NCBI GenBank assembly: GCA_036936605.1
Contig: JAUPFV010000001.1
Span: forward strand, 216,223,530-216,287,529
DNA: 64,000 nucleotides
Direction of reading: 5' to 3'
Source of the DNA: Limnanthes douglasii subsp. nivea
Taxonomy: Eukaryota > Streptophyta > Magnoliopsida > Brassicales > Limnanthaceae
Positions 1 to 11,244 of this stretch are shown here, piece after piece; position 1 is the first letter of the stretch, and each line of letters opens with the position of its first letter. The notes under the pieces are model-generated. The model worked only from the letters and a program-made list of their open reading frames with translations. It was not told where the DNA came from and did not search any database. The translations under genes were made by a program, and so were the position numbers.

Positions 1-1560
1 AGTTTCATAATTAGAACATAATTGCATTTAGAAGCCAGAGAAAAGTGTTTTCTATTGAGGTTATGATCAACTGTGATATAGCATTTCCTATCCTTCCAAA
101 GCATGAGATAGTACGTGGTTGGGATGGAATTGTTCCAAATCGTTTCAGAAAGGCTTGAATGATTAGAGTGGTTTCTTAATTTTCCCCTAATTTTCCCCAA
201 GTTGATTTAGTATTGAAGTTTCGAGATTTATCTACTGTCCATATAATTCTATCCTCTTTATCATTACAAATTTATTGATTAGTGATTAACTTAATGTTAG
301 AGGGAATCATAATACGTTTAATTTTATCTATATCCCAATTTTATTAAGCCATAAATTTTTAACCTTATCAATATTTTACCAGTCATAATTTTGTCGACCA
401 GAAATATCAATTAAAGGCTTATCTCTAAACCATTTATATAACCTAAATTTTGTGTCACATTTACCAATTTTCCATATTATATATGTTTCAACTTTATCAT
501 TAATTTGCAGCAATGTCTTCCAGGTTTTAAACTCTTTAGTGTTTAAATTAAGAAAATGATGATGTTTCTTAATAGTATATGGAATGCATATACTTAGACC
601 ATAGGGTTTTATATTTACAAAATTTGAACCATAATTTATAAAAACAAATGTATTGAATATCATATTTTGTTTCTAATATCTAAGCCAACTTCCTTGTAGG
701 GTTTACATATGTTATTCCAGTTGGTCAAAATAATAAAATAAGAGGTATCTTCATATTCTCACATAAATCGATTTAATAGTCTCTCAATTCTATTAATTAC
801 AGTTTCAAGCATGTTATATCATTGAATGTAAATCCAAGGGATAAACATAAGGTGCTTGAATAAGAGAAATTCTATGACCAAAAGAGAGGGATTTTGCTTA
901 ACTTTATTATTGTTATGAATGTAAAAAACTTAAGTATTTAATGGGAAGGGTCTTTTTTTAATCCAATGATATTTTCTAAAAAAGATAACTCCATTGTAAC
1001 TAATTTTATTTGATACAATAATGCTATATTTGTCCTTATTGATGGATTGGCCAGAATTTAATTGGTAAATATTAAGGGAGTTTAGATTTTTTATGTTCTT
1101 TAAAGAGTCATTTTAAAAGATGACAAAGTCATCAGCAATGGCCAGAAAATTTACATTCATACTACTTTTTTGTTTTGAACTTCATTTGAGGATTTAAATT
1201 GAATAGATGATTAATACCTCTTATCAGGTATTCCTTAAATATAATGAACAGGAAAGGGGATATTGGATCCCCCTTCCTAATTCCATTAGTTCATTTAAAG
1301 TATCCATGTAAGTTACTATTGATGATTATATAGAAAAAAACATTTTCAATTCTGTTTCTAATAAGATATATAAATTTATCATGAAACCCAAAGGTTTTCA
1401 TGATATTAATAATACAACTAACGTCCATCTTGTCAAAATCCTTAGTTATGTCAATTTTAATAATATGTTACCACCTCTAATTTTTTTTGTTCAAATCATG
1501 GATAATTTCTTGAGAAAGAATGATATGTTCATGGATGTTTCTTCCCTATAAGTCTTCATA
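1..1560 (-). pseudogene. LINE (non-LTR) reverse transcriptase remnant I
   Basis: Degenerate second half of a plant L1-type ORF2, read on the minus strand from about 1560 down to the window edge. Recognisable blocks in order are a GRNIHEHI..HDLNKK stretch (about 1490-1550), GGNILLKIDI (about 1430-1465), the RT block GIRKGDPISPFLF (about 1250-1288), the catalytic-site remnant ADDFVIF (about 1120-1145), and the C-terminal WNNICKPYKEVGLDIR block (about 675-735) of the zf-RVT region. Such enzymes copy LINE RNA at a nicked genomic target. The frame shifts repeatedly and has many stops, so it is dead. No endonuclease domain is found upstream (1560-2200), so the copy is 5'-truncated or too decayed to follow. 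It is not the other half of the LINE at 14040-15733, because both copies contain the HDLNKK block with different flanking residues. Confidence 0.8.
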
Positions 1561-2200
1561 TAGGTGTTCTTTGCTTCTACAGTGTTGGTGCCTTCATTTT
1601 TTTTTGTCTAATTTCTTTTGTCCCTTTGAAAATCTTGCTCTTGTATTGCTCATTTTTATAAGAAAAGTTTCGATCTAAAGTTTTGATAGAATTTTGTTTT
1701 TGTTGATCTGTCATTTCTTCAACGGATTGTTCTTGACCAAACATGACAGTAGCATATGGCCAAGTTCAACCAAGAGAAACCCTAGATTCTTACTAATATA
1801 ACTTTTAAATATGTTACCTTGAATCCAACCATTCTGAGATCCATAGAGAAAATTTAATATGAGATTGGCCTGGAATGTTCGATCAACCCCTTAGTTGATA
1901 ATATAAAGTTTTTATTTAAATGACTTCTTCACTTCCTTCACTTTAAAGATGTCTTATTTTTCCAAAATTGTAGATGAAAACGTAGGGTGGATAATCTTAG
2001 GGCTTAAATCCTTGAGAAGACGATTTGAGAATCTTTGAATGCTAAGAACGTCAATCTCACGATGAAAAGAGCTATTTAAAGACTAAATATTTTGTAGAGA
2101 AAGCAGATAGATGACAAGAGGTACTCAGATGGCTTCGATTTTGTTGGAGAAGTCTTGGCCACTCATTTTCATTTTTAATTTTTTTATATTCTTCAATCTC
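1561..2200. other. Unassigned AT-rich stretch
   Basis: I see no convincing gene. Short open frames here lack recognisable motifs. By position the stretch may be decayed upstream LINE sequence, but no ORF1 or endonuclease motif could be read on the minus strand. Confidence 0.4.
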
Positions 2201-2510
2201 ATAAAACTAGTTATATGTATTATTTTAAATCTTATGGAGAGTATATTGTTGATTTTTTTATTTTATTTTAAAAATCGACATTGTAATTTTGTTTGTTAAT
2301 AATATAGATAATAATAAATTAATATTTATGTAACTATTTTCTTTAATATTTATACGAGTCTAAAATTTTAAAACTTCAAAAAGATACTACACAAATTGTG
2401 GGGATGTAAAAAGGCTTCGTCTTTTACATATAATGACAGCTTAAAATTACAAGAACATTTTTATTATTTTCATATGATATGTTCAGCTATTAACACGAAA
2501 AAAAAAATAA
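2200..2510. repeat. Dispersed repeat, copy 1 (most diverged)
   Basis: The stretch resembles 6850-7206: a TGTAATTTT..TTATTAATA-type part is followed by AAACTTCAA..GATGTAAAA and then a CATATGATATG..AACACG part. The 3' portion also matches 22641-22757. Identity is modest and interrupted by indels. The repeat is non-coding and its family is unknown. Confidence 0.45.
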
Positions 2511-2569
2511 ACTTATATATTTCAGGAAGAGTTATCGATTACTATACACAATAAATTAAAAATAGTAAT

Positions 2570-5500
2570 AACTATTTAGATTTTGAATTTTACCAAACAC
2601 CCATTGCAACATAAATGCTTCTGATAATACTCGTAATTAACAAAACACGTATACCTCAAATCATCATTATTAGCACTTTTAACCAACATATTATATATGT
2701 ATACCACCTCCATATTACGTCCAATGTGACTAGCAAAATCTTTGTTCAATAACCTTTGATAAGTAGCCCTAGCATTTTTAAGACTCAAAAGCATTACTCT
2801 ATAACAATGTAACCCTCTATCAGTGATAAATATAGTGCTTACTGATCCGTCAGATTAATCTGAATCTGGTTATACCCAGCAAAAGCGTCATGAACAAGAG
2901 AATTTTATTACCCGAAGTTGAATTAACAAATTGATTTATTCTCAGAATAAGAAACTGGTTCTTTGGACAAGCTCGGTTTAAATATGTGAAAACACATCCT
3001 CCACTTACCATTCTTTTTCTTTACAAGTACCGGATTCTCTGTTCACGCTAGATACTGAGCTTCTCTTATATGACCCATTTTTGAAAGTTGATCCATATAT
3101 GCTATAATTTTCACTTACTTTTCAAGAGAAAAAACATTTTTTTATGATGGGTCTTACATTCTGATTTACAAATTGAATATGAGAAATTATGCTACATGGA
3201 ACTCCCACCACATCCTTAGTACTCCAAGCAAAAACACTTATTAATTTATTAAACGTTCATTATTTATGGTGGCAATAGAGTTCATATCCTAATAATGTTT
3301 TCTCTGAGGAATTAATATACCTCTATTTTCTCATCTGTTACTAATAATCGAGGGGTCTCCCTCCAATCATCTACCATTTCCAACTCCGAGGAAAACCCCT
3401 CTAATTTCTATTCATTTATCCCATCAACATCAATATATTTGGTGTGCAAGGTTGTTACATAACATTATCGAGCTACCTGTTGACTTCTTCGAATTTTCAC
3501 GACGTAATCGCTAGCTACATATTTGAAACAGTGATGTATCATTGAAGCTATGACGTGCATTTTTTATAACCAAGATCTACCAAAAATCTCATTGTATATC
3601 ATCAACTATCTACCACCATAACGAAAACCCTCAGCTTCTTCTAAAACAACCTTTTTCCCAAAAATACTTCATCTTCGAATTCCCCGATTACATTTCCCGT
3701 CACACTAGTAAATCCAATTATATTCCTTTCTGAAGGAATAATTTGTGGGAATCTTGTATTTTTTCATATATTGACAAAGTTATCAATGAGTATCCTTCGG
3801 ATTTCACTTCCCGCTATCTACGCTCCAATTATAACCACGCCTTTATGGAATCGAGCAACACCCCTCAAGTCACACGCATAAAAAAATAATAAAAGGAATT
3901 GGATTTTTCTCATAGAGGTGATCGAACTTCCACCAATCAATTGTGTGGTTAGACTAACGATATGCTTTTTTTCCATAATTATTGGTACTTCCGGCTATGG
4001 AATCTCCTTTTGAGTTTACCAAATCCTCAAAATATTTTTATAATTTTTTAACCTTGCTATGAGTTTTAGGTTCATTTACCACTAACACAACCCTTCGATG
4101 TGGATCAAGATCAAGATACTCAGTGGATACATCGAATTTATCTACACGCTCAGTTATCACCATCGTATTTTCTTGTTTAGAATACGCGTTCCCATCCCGT
4201 CGTGCAGTGTTTGGTTTGGTCCATGTTGTTACAAAACTTTATTCTTAACATAAGTGGTTAACTTTCTATTCTCTATAAGTATTTGGATTTTCTTAAGAAG
4301 CGCTACACAATTTACAACATCGTGTCCAATGCTATCGTGATACTTACAAAATTTTGTATTCATTTATTCTCTTGGTTTTGTTATGAGGGGGTGGTTTTCA
4401 GAATTAAACATTATTCTCGACCCTTTCGAAGATGGTTGCTGCATTTCCAATCAACTCCACATAATACTCTGGAAGGACCCATTGATTCGATATATGCTTA
4501 TGCTGCTGATAAACTGAAGGCAATACTTGGGATGATCCCGACCAAGAGGGAACGTTTTTTAGAGTACTGGACCTAAAAGATTCTTGTGATTGATTCCCAT
4601 GAGGATTCAAGGCACTTCCTTACAAAACTTTCTTTTGCACTGATACTGGCCCAATTGGTATCCTCGTCGATTCATCGACCTTGATTTGATTGATCCATTA
4701 GATCCTCACAAGTTACTGATATTCTCCTTGTTATCTCATTAGTTAAATCCCCGAGAAGCAATCGTTGTTGGAATGCAACACAAATAACTTTCCCGTCGCC
4801 ATCTTCCAAACCAGTCTTAGTACTCACGAAACATTTGGTATAATCCTTCACATTTTCTTACATGTTTTGTTTACATTAAGTTATGGTATCCCTTTTAGAT
4901 GCATCTCCTTACCACCAACAAACTGCCTTCGAAAACCAGTATAAAATATCCTAAAAAAAATTAAAGACCCATTCAATACCATGTTATATCACTTAAACGC
5001 AGTGTCCTTAAAATTTTAGGAGAAAACACGACATAATAATTTGTCATCGTCGTCAAAGTTCATCATATAGTTTTTAAACTATTCGAAGTGACCATTAGGA
5101 TCATGTGTCGTGTCGAACTATTCCATTTTGGAAATATTTGAACGCTTTGGAAACGCTATAAACCTGATTTCTGTTGATAAAGGAGACGTCTTCCAATCTA
5201 CTCCTTGTTTATATTACCCCATATACGATTATTGGTAATCACATAAATCTCTTGATCCGAATGGTTTTTGAGTTGATTAGTACCCATTTCTTCTTCAATT
5301 ACCATTACCTCATTCAGGCATTTCATACCGCCCATCTGAGTTTTAGACCGGTGATTCGCTGGAATCCAAAGGAATATGCCTAAGCTTAACGATAAATTTG
5401 ATCTTTTTGAAACTGAACTTCCCAAAGAGTACCAATTTCTCTAAGATCATCTTCTTGAGTCTTATCTGAATAACTTATCGAATTTCTTTTTTTCATTTAC

Positions 5501-5813
5501 CCTTTGAACTTTGGACCGAACCCTTCCCGATTTACCCGACATAAATTGTTCCCTCCGAACCAACTGGGCATCTAGTTTGGTTATTTGCTCTAATAACTAA
5601 TTTCTTTGATTTTCTACAACTTAATGATCTTTTAGTTATCATTTAATATGAGCTTCTCTTTGTCTAAGTCCTGCCTCTACTGCCTTCATTTCTAGGAACG
5701 CTGTTAGACCTACTCGTGGAGGATCACAACGATTCATATGTAATTTTTTTTAACAATTTCTCGTTTTAGATATGAGATCAAGGCACCAAGCATACCTCAT
5801 ACTATGGTCGCCA
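2570..5813 (-). mobile_element. Degenerate Ty3/gypsy (Tat-type) element G4, RT to gag
   Basis: This is the oldest Tat-type copy in the window, read on the minus strand from a PBS-like site at 5813 to RT at about 2570. Blocks seen: a gag remnant (QWVLPEYYVELIGNAATIFE at about 4410-4475, matching WVQPEWFAELKESVATIF of G1), a protease-region remnant (about 3500-3850), and RT with SGNK..FAGYNQIQ-like residues near 2830-2960 followed by LKNARATYQRL and IGRNMEV (2690-2790). In G1 the last blocks precede the YIDD site; here that site reads YIYN. aRNase H, integrase and the antisense gene are absent, so the 3' half is lost. Many stops and frameshifts make it dead. A TAG at 3408-3410, just after an INE tripeptide, sits where G1 and G2 also carry a stop. 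Confidence 0.8.
5796..5813 (-). promoter_or_regulatory. Primer-binding site remnant of element G4
   Basis: On the minus strand the site begins TGGCGACCATAGT, close to TGGCGACCACAGT in G1 and G2. The first bases fit the 3' end of a plant tRNA-Arg primer. The adjoining LTR (beyond 5813) could not be delimited. Confidence 0.6.
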
Positions 5814-6849
5814 CTCGTCTCTTCGGAATAATTGGAAGTGAAAAGGTTATGTTCGGTCTAAAGTAATTCTTAGGTTGATTGACTTAATTGCTAGAGATAG
5901 AGTAATAAAAAATTTGTAGAAAGAGAAAATGACAAGTGTCAAAATACAAGCCTTATTGTTCAACACTTTTTCAAAATAAATTAAACTTATTTATAGGAGT
6001 GTCAAATAAAAATAACATACAAACACACTATTTATAGGGGTTTTCACCATATTATACCACTAAATAAAAACATATTACATAGTCCTTTAAGTTTCTTTCG
6101 CATACAAAAAATCACATATACACTACGTATAGATCTTTGAACCTTTCCAAATTAATCATTAAAGTTCAAATTATTAATACCATTATCAACCCTAGCCGAA
6201 GTTATAGTCTCATTGACTCACACACCCTTCACAAAGTCTCAACTTATTTCTCCAAATGTATATAGAAGCACAATTGTAATACCATCGCTTAAATCAACCA
6301 TGAAAAATGAAAAAGAACACTAAAATTACGAAATCATTAGACGAAAAAATCTCATGCTCTTCGTAGAAACACCTAGACCCGAAAAACTAAAAACAATGTG
6401 AGACTCTACTTCAAATCAGTCTCCTAAAACTCAAGTACATGAACCACAACATGAGACACCTAGTACTACACGCATTTTAAATTTCAACTTCCACTGTTGA
6501 AATAAAATTTGAAAGTAATGACATGTTGTCACCGTCACAAACCACGTACATCCGAACAAGCGCGAATCGAGACCAAAACATACAACGGAAAACATAAAAA
6601 CGTCGGTAATATATAAAAAAATCCAAAAAACATTAAAAAGATAAACCAGAATGCATTTTATTTACAAATGAAATGTTGAAAAGAAATCTGCACATTTGAT
6701 TAAAAAATTAAAATCGACGGTCTTCTATTTTTTTTTAAAAACATTTGTAGAAGACTGATTTTTAAAAAAATGTTTTTTAAAGGTTTTGATTTTTTTTTTT
6801 TAAAGACCTGATATCTGATCTTACTTAAAAGATTTTATTTGTATTGATT
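5814..6849. other. Non-coding AT-rich stretch, possible decayed LTR of G4
   Basis: No coding signal is seen. Position next to the G4 PBS predicts a 5' LTR here, but no TG..CA boundaries or second copy could be recognised. A/T homopolymer runs occur around 6720-6810. Confidence 0.35.
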
Positions 6850-7206
6850 TAAATTGTATATAAACTATATCGTTAATTTTGTATTATATATCTGTTTGAT
6901 ACTGTAATTTTATTTATTAGCAGTAAGTAAAAATAATTAAAATTCACAGTCTATGATTTTTTCTTCATACTACCTTAATAGTACGTGACTGAAATTTCAG
7001 AACTTCAAGAACAACATGGACCGATTGAGTGGATGTAAAATGTGTAGGTGTTCTCTAGAAATAATGATTTTAAGTAATAAGGGCGAGAAGACTTTTACAC
7101 CTTTTGATATGACGTGCTCCTCTAGTACGCGGAAAAGAGAACCGTAACAAGCAAAGAAGCATCTCTATTAGGAAGGATGTCTCAATCACTACATTTTAAT
7201 ACTACT
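6850..7206. repeat. Dispersed repeat, copy 2
   Basis: The segment 7079-7206 matches 22641-22757 in the same orientation (shared blocks include AAGGGCGAGAA, TGACGTGCTC and TAGTACGCGGAAAA, then TACATTTTAATA). The wider segment resembles 2200-2510. It is non-coding. Confidence 0.65.
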
Positions 7207-7264
7207 AGTTGCATATGTTCAAAAATTCCGAAGAAGCAACTTGTCTCATCTTACATGGCTATTA

Positions 7265-7639
7265 GGCTTAAATCGCTGTCTAGTCCTTCGACTATCAAGT
7301 TTTCTGTCATTTAGTCCATTGACTAAAAAATCACTGGTGAGGGTCCTTCGACTATCCCATTTTTTTTCATTTAGTCCTTCGACTTTAAAATCACCGGTGA
7401 GGGTCCATAAACTTTGAAAATCTATAAATTTAGTCCCTGAATCTAAGAAGAAAACCCCAAACCATAGACTAAATTTATAGATTTTTGCAAAGTCCAGGGA
7501 CCCTCACCGGTGATTTTAAAGTCGAATGACTAAATGAAAGAAAATGGGATAGTCGGGGGACCCTCACCAGTGATTTTTTAGTCGAAGGACTAAATGACAG
7601 AAAACGTGATAGTCGAAGGACTATTTTCTGATTTAAGCC
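7265..7639. mobile_element. Mutator-type fold-back MITE (375 bp)
   Basis: The element starts GGCTTAAATC and ends GATTTAAGCC. Most of its length is two long inverted arms (roughly 170 bp each) containing repeated GTCCTTCGACTATC and CACCGGTGA(G/T) blocks. A perfect 9-bp target-site duplication, TGGCTATTA, lies at 7256-7264 and 7640-7648, the size made by Mutator-like transposases. It has no coding capacity. The outer arm (GGCTT..AA.., then GTCCTTCGACTATC) resembles the TIR of MULE C at 50012 (GGCTTTGAA.., then GTCCCTTGACTATC), so a MULE C-like transposase could have moved it. Confidence 0.88.
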
Positions 7640-7697
7640 TGGCTATTACATAGTTATCACTATTTTCTTATTTAAGCCTGGCTATTACATAGTTACT
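7621..7697. repeat. Tandem duplication of MITE end plus TSD
   Basis: A unit of about 40 bp occurs twice in a row (ctattttct-atttaagcctggc.. then again). It includes the last bases of the MITE, its TSD and flank. It looks like a short local duplication after insertion. Confidence 0.75.
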
Positions 7698-7752
7698 TCT
7701 TTGGAAAGATAACGTTCTATTTTGTGTCGCAGTCGCTGAGAACTTCATTTTC

Positions 7753-7868
7753 ATGAGCTATTTTTCCATGCATTTTCATGTGAAATCATAGACAAATGCA
7801 TTGCCAAAGAATGAGCTATCTTTCCATGCATTTTCATGTGAAATCATATACAAATACATTGTCAAAGA
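7753..7868. repeat. Tandem duplication, 58-bp unit x2
   Basis: ATGAGCTAT..TTTCCATGCATTTTC.. at 7753 recurs at 7811 with a few substitutions. It is non-coding. Confidence 0.8.
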
Positions 7869-8069
7869 ACTAGCTTAATATAAATTTATAGTTTTTATTT
7901 AACATTCAATTATGATAATACATCGTGATTTTTTTTTTTTGGTCAAAACCGTGATGTGATTTTATATTAGAAGGATTTCGTATATTTTTGTAAATTAATT
8001 TTTAATCTTTGAATATGCGATTAACTCAAACCAAAAAAATAATTTGGTTGAAATATAAAAAGCTATTTA

Positions 8070-8317
8070 CTCCCTCCGTCTCATAATATTAGTCATTTAA
8101 GGTCTCTTCACCAATATTAAGAAAAGTAATAATGACTTTGAAAGAATAAAAGAAAATAAATTTGATTGGTGGAGTTAATAACTTATGCAGAAAGTTAACT
8201 ATTTTATTGGTTGAAAGTGGAATACATGTAATAATGCTGCATTGGAAAACGAGAACGACATATATTATGAGACAAAAAATCTCTTCTAAAATGACACATA
8301 TTATGAGACAGAGGGAG
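8070..8317. mobile_element. Stowaway (Tc1/mariner) MITE, 248 bp
   Basis: The ends are CTCCCTCCGTCTCATAATATTA at the left and its complement (TATTATGAGACAGAGGGAG) at the right, flanked by TA on both sides (8068-8069, 8318-8319). This is the classic Stowaway terminus and TSD. An open frame crossing it on the minus strand is not a gene. Confidence 0.93.
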
Positions 8318-8499
8318 TAGTTAAAAGTAAAGATTGGAGAATAGAGTGTGAGTCGTGAGTTACCGTTGAGTGTTAGATGTTTATTGAAAAGGTGTTTGTG
8401 TGACTCATGTGTTACCATTTGGTGATGATAAAATTTGATCGAAATGTATTTTCGGTAAGTGTTTTGGAAATTTGAACCACTTTATTTGTTGTTCCTCCA

Positions 8500-10099
8500 A
8501 CAAAATCTGACTCTATCATCTAGTCATCTTAGAGGACTAAGTTTCTTTTAATCAGCGGTGCTTGGGAAACAGTAGAAAGATTACTTCTAAAAGAAATCCA
8601 AGCACGCTCAAAAAATACACGTAAAGCTCACGCAAGTGTTTAAAGATTTATTTCATCTTCACATTTTGATATTATTATTATTTCTTACCCCGGATTTGTT
8701 TTATCGTATTGTTCTCGAAGCCCTTTTCACAACATTTGGAAGATGAGAAAGCAATTTTTAAAAATTTGAATCAATGGGCCAATGAGAAGTGGTCAACCGA
8801 GTTTCACAACTACTTTACTCTTGGAAAATTTGGTGAGAGCCCATCTATGGAGAACAAGTCTCATCCGTGAACTTTCATTGAAACAGTTTACCACTCCTCT
8901 CTGATCCTTTGAAATTCTCAGAAGGACTGAGGTGACTGATGGTAAACCTTTTTTACCAGCTAGGAATAAGGCTCCCAGCCACCGTGACAAAAACAAGAAG
9001 AACAAGAAGGATGATTCTTCTCAAGTTGTTCCGAAAGTAGGGAGTAAGGGGCCACCTGATGAAATGGATGCAGCTTTGTTGGAAGCTATTGCAGTCATTG
9101 TTGGAGAGACTGAAATGCCATCAGACTCTCCGAATGTTAAAAAGAAAAAAGGTAAAAATAAGTTAGGAGGACAGTGACACGAGAGAAGTGAAGGAGAAGA
9201 AAACTCTAGTCGGTTCAGAGATCATTCTTCGATCCAAAGTCCTCCCTTCAATCACTCCCATCGAGATTTATCCTCAAACAATTGTATCTACCGATCGTTC
9301 TTCCCCACTACTTCCCACAGATGACATACCAACTTTTGGAGGTGATGACCATATATATGACTTAGGGAACTTTAGTTTTGAAGACTCAGTTTTGCCTCAA
9401 TCCACCAGCCATTCTAATCCTGTGATATTCGATGGGGTCTCATTTGAAGTGTCTATGGAGAATGACGAATTGGGATACGCTGTTTTGGGCTATGTAAGGC
9501 CAATCATTGATTTAGAGAGGCGAGTTAGGAGGAAAATAAAGGACATCAATTCACCTCAACATGAAAATCAAAGGCTAAAGAATTCTGTTGAGGCAAAAAA
9601 AGGTAAGTCTGAGTAAGGAAATAAAAACCATCAACGAGGAGCTGGTTCAAACAAAATCTAACCACGATAAACTGCAATATGACTACAAATATTTGCAGTC
9701 ATCCAGCTCTAAGGAAATCACTTCCTTACAAAATCAGCAGTTTAATACTTGTCTGATGAGAAGAAAAATCTTGAACATCACCTTGAAAATAAAGAAGATA
9801 AAATCACTTCTCTAAAGGAAAAGACTACTCAAGAGGTAGCCGATGCTGAGGATGCATATGCTGACAAAGTGTTGGATTTTATGCAAGAAGGATATGAATC
9901 GATCAAATCGGATATGGTGATGGTATTTCATAAGAAGTTCACCAGGTTGTCTCTTAGGGATCTATGGAGATGCATACCAAATTTAATACTTCTGAGGATT
10001 CAGAAGAATATAACTCCGATGAAAAATATTTTGATGGCAAGAATCAATAAGAGAAAAAAGAAAGAAAGACTGATGGGAACGAACCCTAAGGTCAATTAG
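8500..10099 (+). pseudogene. Antisense extra gene of Tat element G3 (PF04195-like), broken
   Basis: Old copy of the extra gene also present in G1 and G2. The end of exon A is visible near 8555-8630 (GNSRKITSKRNPSTL, matching GNGRKIKSGENPSLL in G1). Exon B runs from about 8700: WANEKWSTEFHNYFT, then FLPARNKAPS (about 8950), a Lys-rich stretch, EMDAALLEAI, and the central PVIFDGVSFEVS block (about 9415-9450). A coiled-coil C-terminus follows with the conserved FHKKFTRLSLRDLW (about 9925-9965). Frames shift near 9180, 9600 and 9750, so it is not functional. Upstream exon A is missing, apparently cut off near the Stowaway insertion. The role of this protein family (listed as 'putative gypsy type transposon', Transposase_28) is not known. 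Confidence 0.78.
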
Positions 10100-10335
10100 T
10101 TTTAATATGTATTTGTTTTTTAAAGTAAGTATTTGAAGTGAATTTATTGATACACATAATGTGTATGTGTTTAGATTAGATAAGTTTGTGTAAATCCTTG
10201 GTTTGGCTAGAGGCATTTTGTAAATCACCTTCGAATTTTATTTAACCCTTGGATCATCCGAGGAACTTTATTTTATCTTTATTCTTATCAACTCACCGTT
10301 TCGATATATTCTTACTTCCATTCTTATCTGACCCT

Positions 10336-10754
10336 TGATGAGTCTGGATTCTGTCACTACATTTTATGGGAACCGGACAGGATCAATTCGGACAATGTCC
10401 ACCTTACCGGACAGGGGCAGTTCGGACACCATCATCCATTGAACTATCCGAACAGAACTAAAGTACTTAAAACCTAATCACTTTTTGACTAAGCTGCATG
10501 TTCACTTACTTAGAACTAATGGGTCCTTAAACTCGACCCGAATCCATTAAACACGACCCGAAAGCCCATGTGGCCCAAATATAAGGGTATAAATACCCAA
10601 CCACCAACATTAAATGAGGGGAATGAAAATTAAATACAACCAGGCAGCTTAATTCTCCCTCTACATTCTACCCAAACATTAAATACTCACAAAACTCCAC
10701 AAAACTCTAAACAGAAATTACAAACTTAACCTCAGACAAAAATAAACCACACCA
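10336..10754 (+). mobile_element. Solo LTR of the Tat family (419 bp)
   Basis: The LTR starts TGATGAGTCTGGATTC and ends AACCACACCA, matching the G1 LTR start (TGATGAGTCCG) and end (TTATCCACACCA). The internal GGGTATAAATACCCAACCACC TATA region and the ACCCGAAAGCCCA block are shared. Flanks ACCCT (10331-10335) and GCCCT (10755-10759) look like a 5-bp TSD with one change. No internal region is attached, so this is a solo LTR left by recombination between two LTRs. It lies inside the spacer between the antisense gene and the integrase of the older element G3. Confidence 0.85.
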
Positions 10755-10799
10755 GCCCTAATTAAGTACACTTTATTCAAAGATGGCCCAAAACTTGGA

Positions 10800-11100
10800 A
10801 TAAAACAGCCACTTTAAGGTAATACATTCGACGGTAATAAAAATTTAGTCCAACCAGGCTATCTGAAGGTAATTAATTTGAAGGAAATAAAATTCAACCC
10901 AACCAAGCCATTCGAAGGTAATCCATTTTAAGGCAATAAAAATTAATCCAACCAATCCATTCGAAGGTGATCCATTTAAAGGAAATAAAGTTTAATCCAA
11001 CCAAGCCATTGGAAGGTAATCCATTCGAAGGCAATTAAAATTTAATCCAACTAAGCCATTCGAAGGTAATCCATTCAAAAGAAATAAAAATTTATAGCAA
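10800..11100. repeat. Tandem repeat, 49-50-bp unit, about 6 copies
   Basis: The unit is of the form CATTCGAAGGTAATCCATT(C/T).AAGG(C/A)AATAAAA.TTAATCCAACCAAGC. Each unit contains two half-repeats of CATTCGAAGG(T/C)AAT type. The array sits in the spacer between pol and the antisense gene of G3, the position where Ogre/Tat elements are known to carry variable tandem repeats. Confidence 0.85.
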
Positions 11101-11244
11101 AAAAAACCTTTTAAAGGCAAAAGATGATAGATTAATTATGGTTCTGACACCTCAATAAACCTTCCCGCGCCACTAGGATAGGAAAGAGTATGCCCCATAA
11201 TATTTACATTGAACTAAAACAAAGTAAATATTTACAAGATTAGC

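Noticed and set aside
8089..8418. 109-codon hydrophobic frame on the minus strand
   Set aside because: It spans the Stowaway MITE and flank and is explained by AT-rich non-coding sequence.
10800..11100. CRISPR or rDNA spacer array
   Set aside because: The units are directly adjacent without spacers and sit in a retroelement 3' region, as known for Tat elements.
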